In this document: one piece after another, positions 60,263-64,000 of the stretch | How positions within the stretch are numbered: the first letter of the stretch is position 1 | Layout: the number at the start of each line of letters is the position of its first letter | From: Amblyomma americanum | Taxonomy: Eukaryota > Arthropoda > Arachnida > Ixodida > Ixodidae | Length of the DNA stretch: 64,000 bases | Reading direction: 5' to 3' | Assembly: GCF_052857255.1 (NCBI RefSeq) | Contig: NC_135505.1 | Location: forward strand, 24,638,269 to 24,702,268 | Translations under genes and position numbers: made by a program | Notes under the pieces: model-generated | Told to the model about the DNA's origin: nothing | Seen by the model: the letters and a program-made list of their open reading frames with translations, nothing else | Databases searched by the model: none

Positions 60263-60340
60263 CATGAAAAAGGGCATTCGTGTGACCTGCATAGTTGCGG
60301 TGGCGTGCCCCCATGGAAGCAAATATTTCCACTCAGCAAT
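59825..60340 (-). mobile_element. CR1-type LINE: 5' region with repeated N-terminal peptide
   Basis: A 165-codon frame (60322-59825) opens with ATATMQVTRMPFFMQALLIW and contains two further 70-residue units of the ORF1 N-terminus. The ATATMQVTR(M/L)PFF phrase also occurs at 59570 just upstream of the 2A region, so the duplication probably arose inside ORF1. The true 5' end of the element is near 60330-60340. Confidence 0.6.
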
Positions 60341-60362
60341 AGTTCTTTAAACTGCTTTTGCA

Positions 60363-61106
60363 CGCCTGCTTAGAACAGACGTAGTAAACAATTTCTGCGC
60401 ATATATTAAGCATATTTGCTGATTGGAATGCAGACAATTGTGTTCCATTTTTCGTTCTTATCTTAGGTGTGAGTCGTCTCACGTGTCTTAAGCTATACCA
60501 GCCTGCATTTATATAATCCTACTGTACGTACATTTTTTCTTTATATATGACTTGAAGAAAGTTTATGTAGCAAGTCTGGTCTGCACGTAACATGGAATAT
60601 TGTTGAAAAAGCGAACCTATTCTCAGATTTACATAAGGGCCTTGATATTTTGAGAATATGCGCAGAACTCGTTCTTGCAAGATTAATAACTTACACTAAT
60701 TGGATTTGCTTGCTGTGCCCATACCACAGTCCCGTAACAACGTTTCGAGAAAACAAGGGTCTTGTACAGCTGTTTTTTATCCACTGCGTTGTCAGATGTG
60801 CTACTCTTTATGTTATAACTATATTTCTTGAGAGTTCACTACATAGTTAAGAAACGTGCTTGTTCCAAAATAATGCTTCCTGAATCCAGATGCCCATAAA
60901 CTTCTGTTCGCTTGCTCGTTTAATAGCAGAGCCATAGCAGATGATATGAATTTCTTTTTCGACAGCTTTACTAATTGGCTTAAATCAGATGTATGTAGTT
61001 GAAGCACCCTCTCTTGGGCGGCGCCGACAACCAGGCTAGCGCGCGCAACCCTGCGAAGAGAATAAAGTCGGCACCTGGTCGTGGCTCGTGCAGCCACGGC
61101 TGGCAG
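60363..61106. other. Intron, nothing recognised
   Basis: AT-rich sequence between two LINEs. A GC-richer part at 61010-61080 carries no recognisable frame. Confidence 0.45.
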
Positions 61107-64000
61107 TTTTTTTTTTTATTCGAGAAGTGTGCCATGAGGCATAAGTTGAAAAAGGAAAGGGGGGAAGGAATGCACGGGATTTAAACTTAAAAGAAGGAGT
61201 GAAGAACCGTTGCGCTGAGGTAGTCGCAGAGGTTGTTAATGAAACGGTTGTCCATTGTCCACTTCACGAAGTCACTTTCGCGGTTCCACCGCAGGCCCAC
61301 CTCCCTGAGGAGCCGTTTTCTGATAGCAGCCGTCGCTGGGCACGTCCACAACAAGTGCCGCACATCACATATGTCCGGTGCAGCGCCACAGTGAGGGCAC
61401 CTGTCAGGTAGTGGCAGATCTTTGGCACGCCACTGATGAAGGACAGATGGTGTCAGAGCCGCCCCTGCCCGAATCCGGCGCACGGATACCTCCTCCTGCC
61501 GAGTAAGACTACGGGGGAGAGGGTGCGAACACGGAGGAATTAGAGCGCGTGTTCGCTGGCGCAGAACTTCGGAATCGGAAACGTGGGACAGGAACGGATC
61601 TGGGGGAAGAGGGGAAGGTGGCGGATCGTCTAATGTATGAAGATGAGTCATAGCATCCGCTTGAATGTTATGTGGATCCTGGGCATGGCCGCGAATCCAG
61701 TGTATGCGCACAGGACATGGATACTTTGCGCAGAGCACATGAATAGATTGTGAAATCTGGAACGTTCGTCGAACAGCCTTAAACTGTTTAAGGGCGGCGC
61801 GGGAGTCGGTGTAAATGTGAACTGTATTGAATGTTGGAACGAGCGGAAGGGAAGCAATGGCATTGTAAATGGCTTGAAGTTCCAATGCCAGGGGAGTGCA
61901 CGTATCCGCAGTATACGTTGCGCGCGAGTGGAGATGCGGATGAGATGGACTATACACAGCAGTAACTCCCCTCTCTGCAGAATGAGATGCATCCGTGTAT
62001 AATATGCACCCTTCAGGCAGATACGCTGCAGATACCGACGGGGAAACAGTGGAGCGATTGTCAGTGAGCTGGCAATAGGACCACGGTGGAAGTGTCTTTA
62101 AACGATGAAGTTTGAGAGACTGTTTTCGAGCTCTATTTGCCACCCGTTGGTCGATGATTTCACTGAGTGTATTAAGTTGGGCGAACTCCTGTAGCACAGG
62201 TATGTGTGTTAAACGAGGCAGATATGTTATGACGCGCATAGCCTCACGATTGATAGCTTCAAGGGAGTCCCACTGTCTGCGGGTGAGACGTTGAAATTGA
62301 GCCTGATATACTATCCGTGGCTGAAGGATAGAGCGCACAAGCTGGCGGGCCATATGAGCACGTGCGCCACCAGAGCGCATAGCTATGCGACGAATCAGAC
62401 CTAGAGTAGCGTGAGCCGATTTACGGGTGGCTGTAGCCACGGGGTGCCAGTCCCAGATGTATGGAGGAGAAGACCAAGAATACGAACAGTTTCTACCTGA
62501 GGAATCAGAGAATTATGTACCGTAATATTTAAAGGGGGAGCTTTCCGTAAGGCGGCTTTATTTCCAATTCGAATGAAACATGATTTAGTAGGAGAGAATG
62601 TTAGACCCAAAGGTGGGAGGCGAGATGTCAATACATCCAGCGCGTGTTGAAGGACCGACTGATGAATAGACGCATCTGGATGACAGCACCACAAGGTGAT
62701 ATCATCGGCATATGCAAGCACGCGGATAAAAGGGATGGTCTCTAGGGCTCGAACAAGAGGAATTAAAGCCACATTAAATAATGTGGGGGCGAGAACGGAG
62801 CCCTGCGGCACTCCTCTATTGGAAGTGAAATTACCCAAGGGCTTTCCGTGGACACGCACGCTGAAGGTTCGATTTGCTAAAAAGGCGTGAATGGAGAGGA
62901 GGAACCGGTGAGGGAGACCAAGAGTTTGAAGGGAGGCAAGAATGGCAGAGTGAAGGATGTTATCATATGCCTTTGTTATGTCTGTAGCGATTACGGTTCG
63001 TACAAGGTGACTCTGTGGAGAGTGGTCAAGCACGTCAGCAGCCAAAGTAGCAAGGCCGTCCTCCGTTCCAAATTGTGGGCGGAAACCAATTTGGGAATCT
63101 GGGTAACAATCATGGGATTCCAGCCATCATGATAAGCGTGCGGCTAGAATGTTTTCATAAAGCTTGCAGATGGTAGGGGTAAGGGAAATTGGACGAAGGG
63201 CCGAGAGAGATACTGGAGGCTGACCTGACTTGGGTATTGGAACCACAATAGAATGCTTCCAGTCTCGCGGCATGACGCCAGAAAGCCACACTTCGTTAAA
63301 AGTATCAAGTAGGGTTTCCAAAGCCCTCCCTTCCAAGTTACGGAATAAGGAGTTAGGTATGCCGTCGTGCCCGGGAGTAGTAGTAGTTTTTAAACGGTCA
63401 ATGGAGGCCAGCAGCTCTGCCATGGTGAGGTCAGAAGTAATTCCATCGGGGGGCTCTGTTACCGATAAGTGAGGTGGAGGCGTAGCGGTGCAGTCATGGT
63501 TTGGAAAAAATTGACGGGCCGCTTGTTGTGCAAATGTGTCCTCATCCACATTTAGCGCGAGGCGAATGCTCTCTGTGTAATCTGCAACCTGAGAAGGGCG
63601 CTCCATGGCGTGAAACACTCTCCAAAGATGTCGATTGCCCTGCGTAGAGGACAGGCGGGCACACCATGCAGCCCAGCGTTGCCTGCCTAGCCGCTTTGCA
63701 TAGTGCCGCCCCCGTGCGGTAGCGCGGTGAAGAGTAGGAAGAGCCGAAGGGTCATCGGGGTGACGAGTAGCGTAAAGATCCGCCTGGCGACGAAGAGCCC
63801 ACAGATTCAAGAGATGTATGTCCAGGTTTGGGTCGTCTTCATTTACAGTAGTGGTAATTGTGTGAGTAGCGAGAACAGCAGATAGAGTAGACAATGCTGA
63901 AGAGGGGCTGAATGTAGATAAATGATTGTCTGCGCGTACGGAGTCCCATGATGTTATTCGTACAGTGCGGCGTATTTTCCGTAGACGCGTAGGCGTGAGG
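61107..64000 (-). mobile_element. I-superfamily LINE with RNase H: ORF2 and poly-A tail, runs off right edge
   Basis: From the right edge leftwards: linker IHLLNLWALRRQADLYATRH, RT fingers LRPISLTPTICKLYENIL, one in-frame TGA (63127-63129) where the relative at 15 kb has Trp, IATDITKAYDNILHSA, motif B RGVPQGSVLAPTLF, intact box LAYADDITLWC (about 62700), and a frameshift near 62401-62440. A 417-codon stretch (62440-61187) follows with RNase H (CILYTDASHSAERGVTAV, HIYTDSRAALKQFK, IHWIRGHAQDPHNIQADAM) and a final zinc knuckle CPHCGAAPDICDVRHLLWTC. The poly-A tail is the T run at 61107-61119. With only two visible breaks this is the youngest long LINE here. Confidence 0.87.

Overview
The window is nuclear DNA from an arthropod, most probably a hard tick (Ixodida). 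The best marker is a tRNA-derived SINE at 31360-31589 that I recognise as the tick family Ruka. A second and a third tRNA-derived SINE, dense CR1, I-type, RTE and Tx1/L1-like LINEs, Penelope-like elements (PLEs) and very long introns fit the same picture. There are no bacterial operons, no rRNA and no stand-alone tRNA gene. The species cannot be read from the sequence.

The only convincing host gene is on the + strand. It is an acid-lipase / gastric-lipase type alpha/beta hydrolase represented by three internal exons (2407-2623, 21773-21887, 50317-50467). Their phases join perfectly, and they are separated by introns of about 19.1 and 28.4 kb. The first exons lie left of the window and the last ones right of 64000. 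The second intron appears to start with GC rather than GT. The residues normally invariant around the oxyanion hole and the nucleophile elbow are changed, although the serine itself is kept.

Almost everything else is mobile-element debris filling the introns. From left to right: an I-type LINE ORF1 at the left edge (-); a LINE 3' end at 3.1 kb (-); a deeply nested locus at 4.1-11.3 kb (gypsy-like gag, CR1 LINE, PLE inverted pair, further LINE, further PLE fragments); a SINE at 12.3 kb; a decayed, long RNase-H LINE at 13.2-18.2 kb (-); LINE pieces at 18.9-26.3 kb; a TA/CA microsatellite at 26.3 kb; a PLE inverted pair at 28-30.6 kb; LINE plus Ruka at 30.7-31.6 kb; LINEs at 35.7-37.9 and 39.6-41.6 kb; a solo-LTR candidate at 42.8-43.6 kb; a Tx1/L1-like LINE at 46.0-47.9 kb broken by a foldback and by a near-perfect PLE palindrome at 47.9-49.7 kb; a roughly 0.9 kb tetranucleotide block at 52.9-53.8 kb; an RTE relic at 54-55 kb; a long CR1-type LINE at 55.6-60.3 kb; and a young RNase-H LINE running off the right edge from 61.1 kb.

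Three things stand out. First, the CR1-type LINE at 55.6-60.3 kb encodes a perfect 2A (StopGo) motif, GDVELNPGP, directly after a hydrophobic stretch and downstream of three 210-bp tandem units that keep reading frame. Second, two dispersed copies of an undescribed small repeat family (31.6-33.2 kb and 43.6-45.9 kb) share a TATA/CRE/NRF1-like promoter and a short basic protein with TPEQR repeats (STPR-like), and each copy is split by a different LINE. Third, every substantial PLE in the window sits in a head-to-head inverted arrangement, one with an exact 12-bp target-site duplication.
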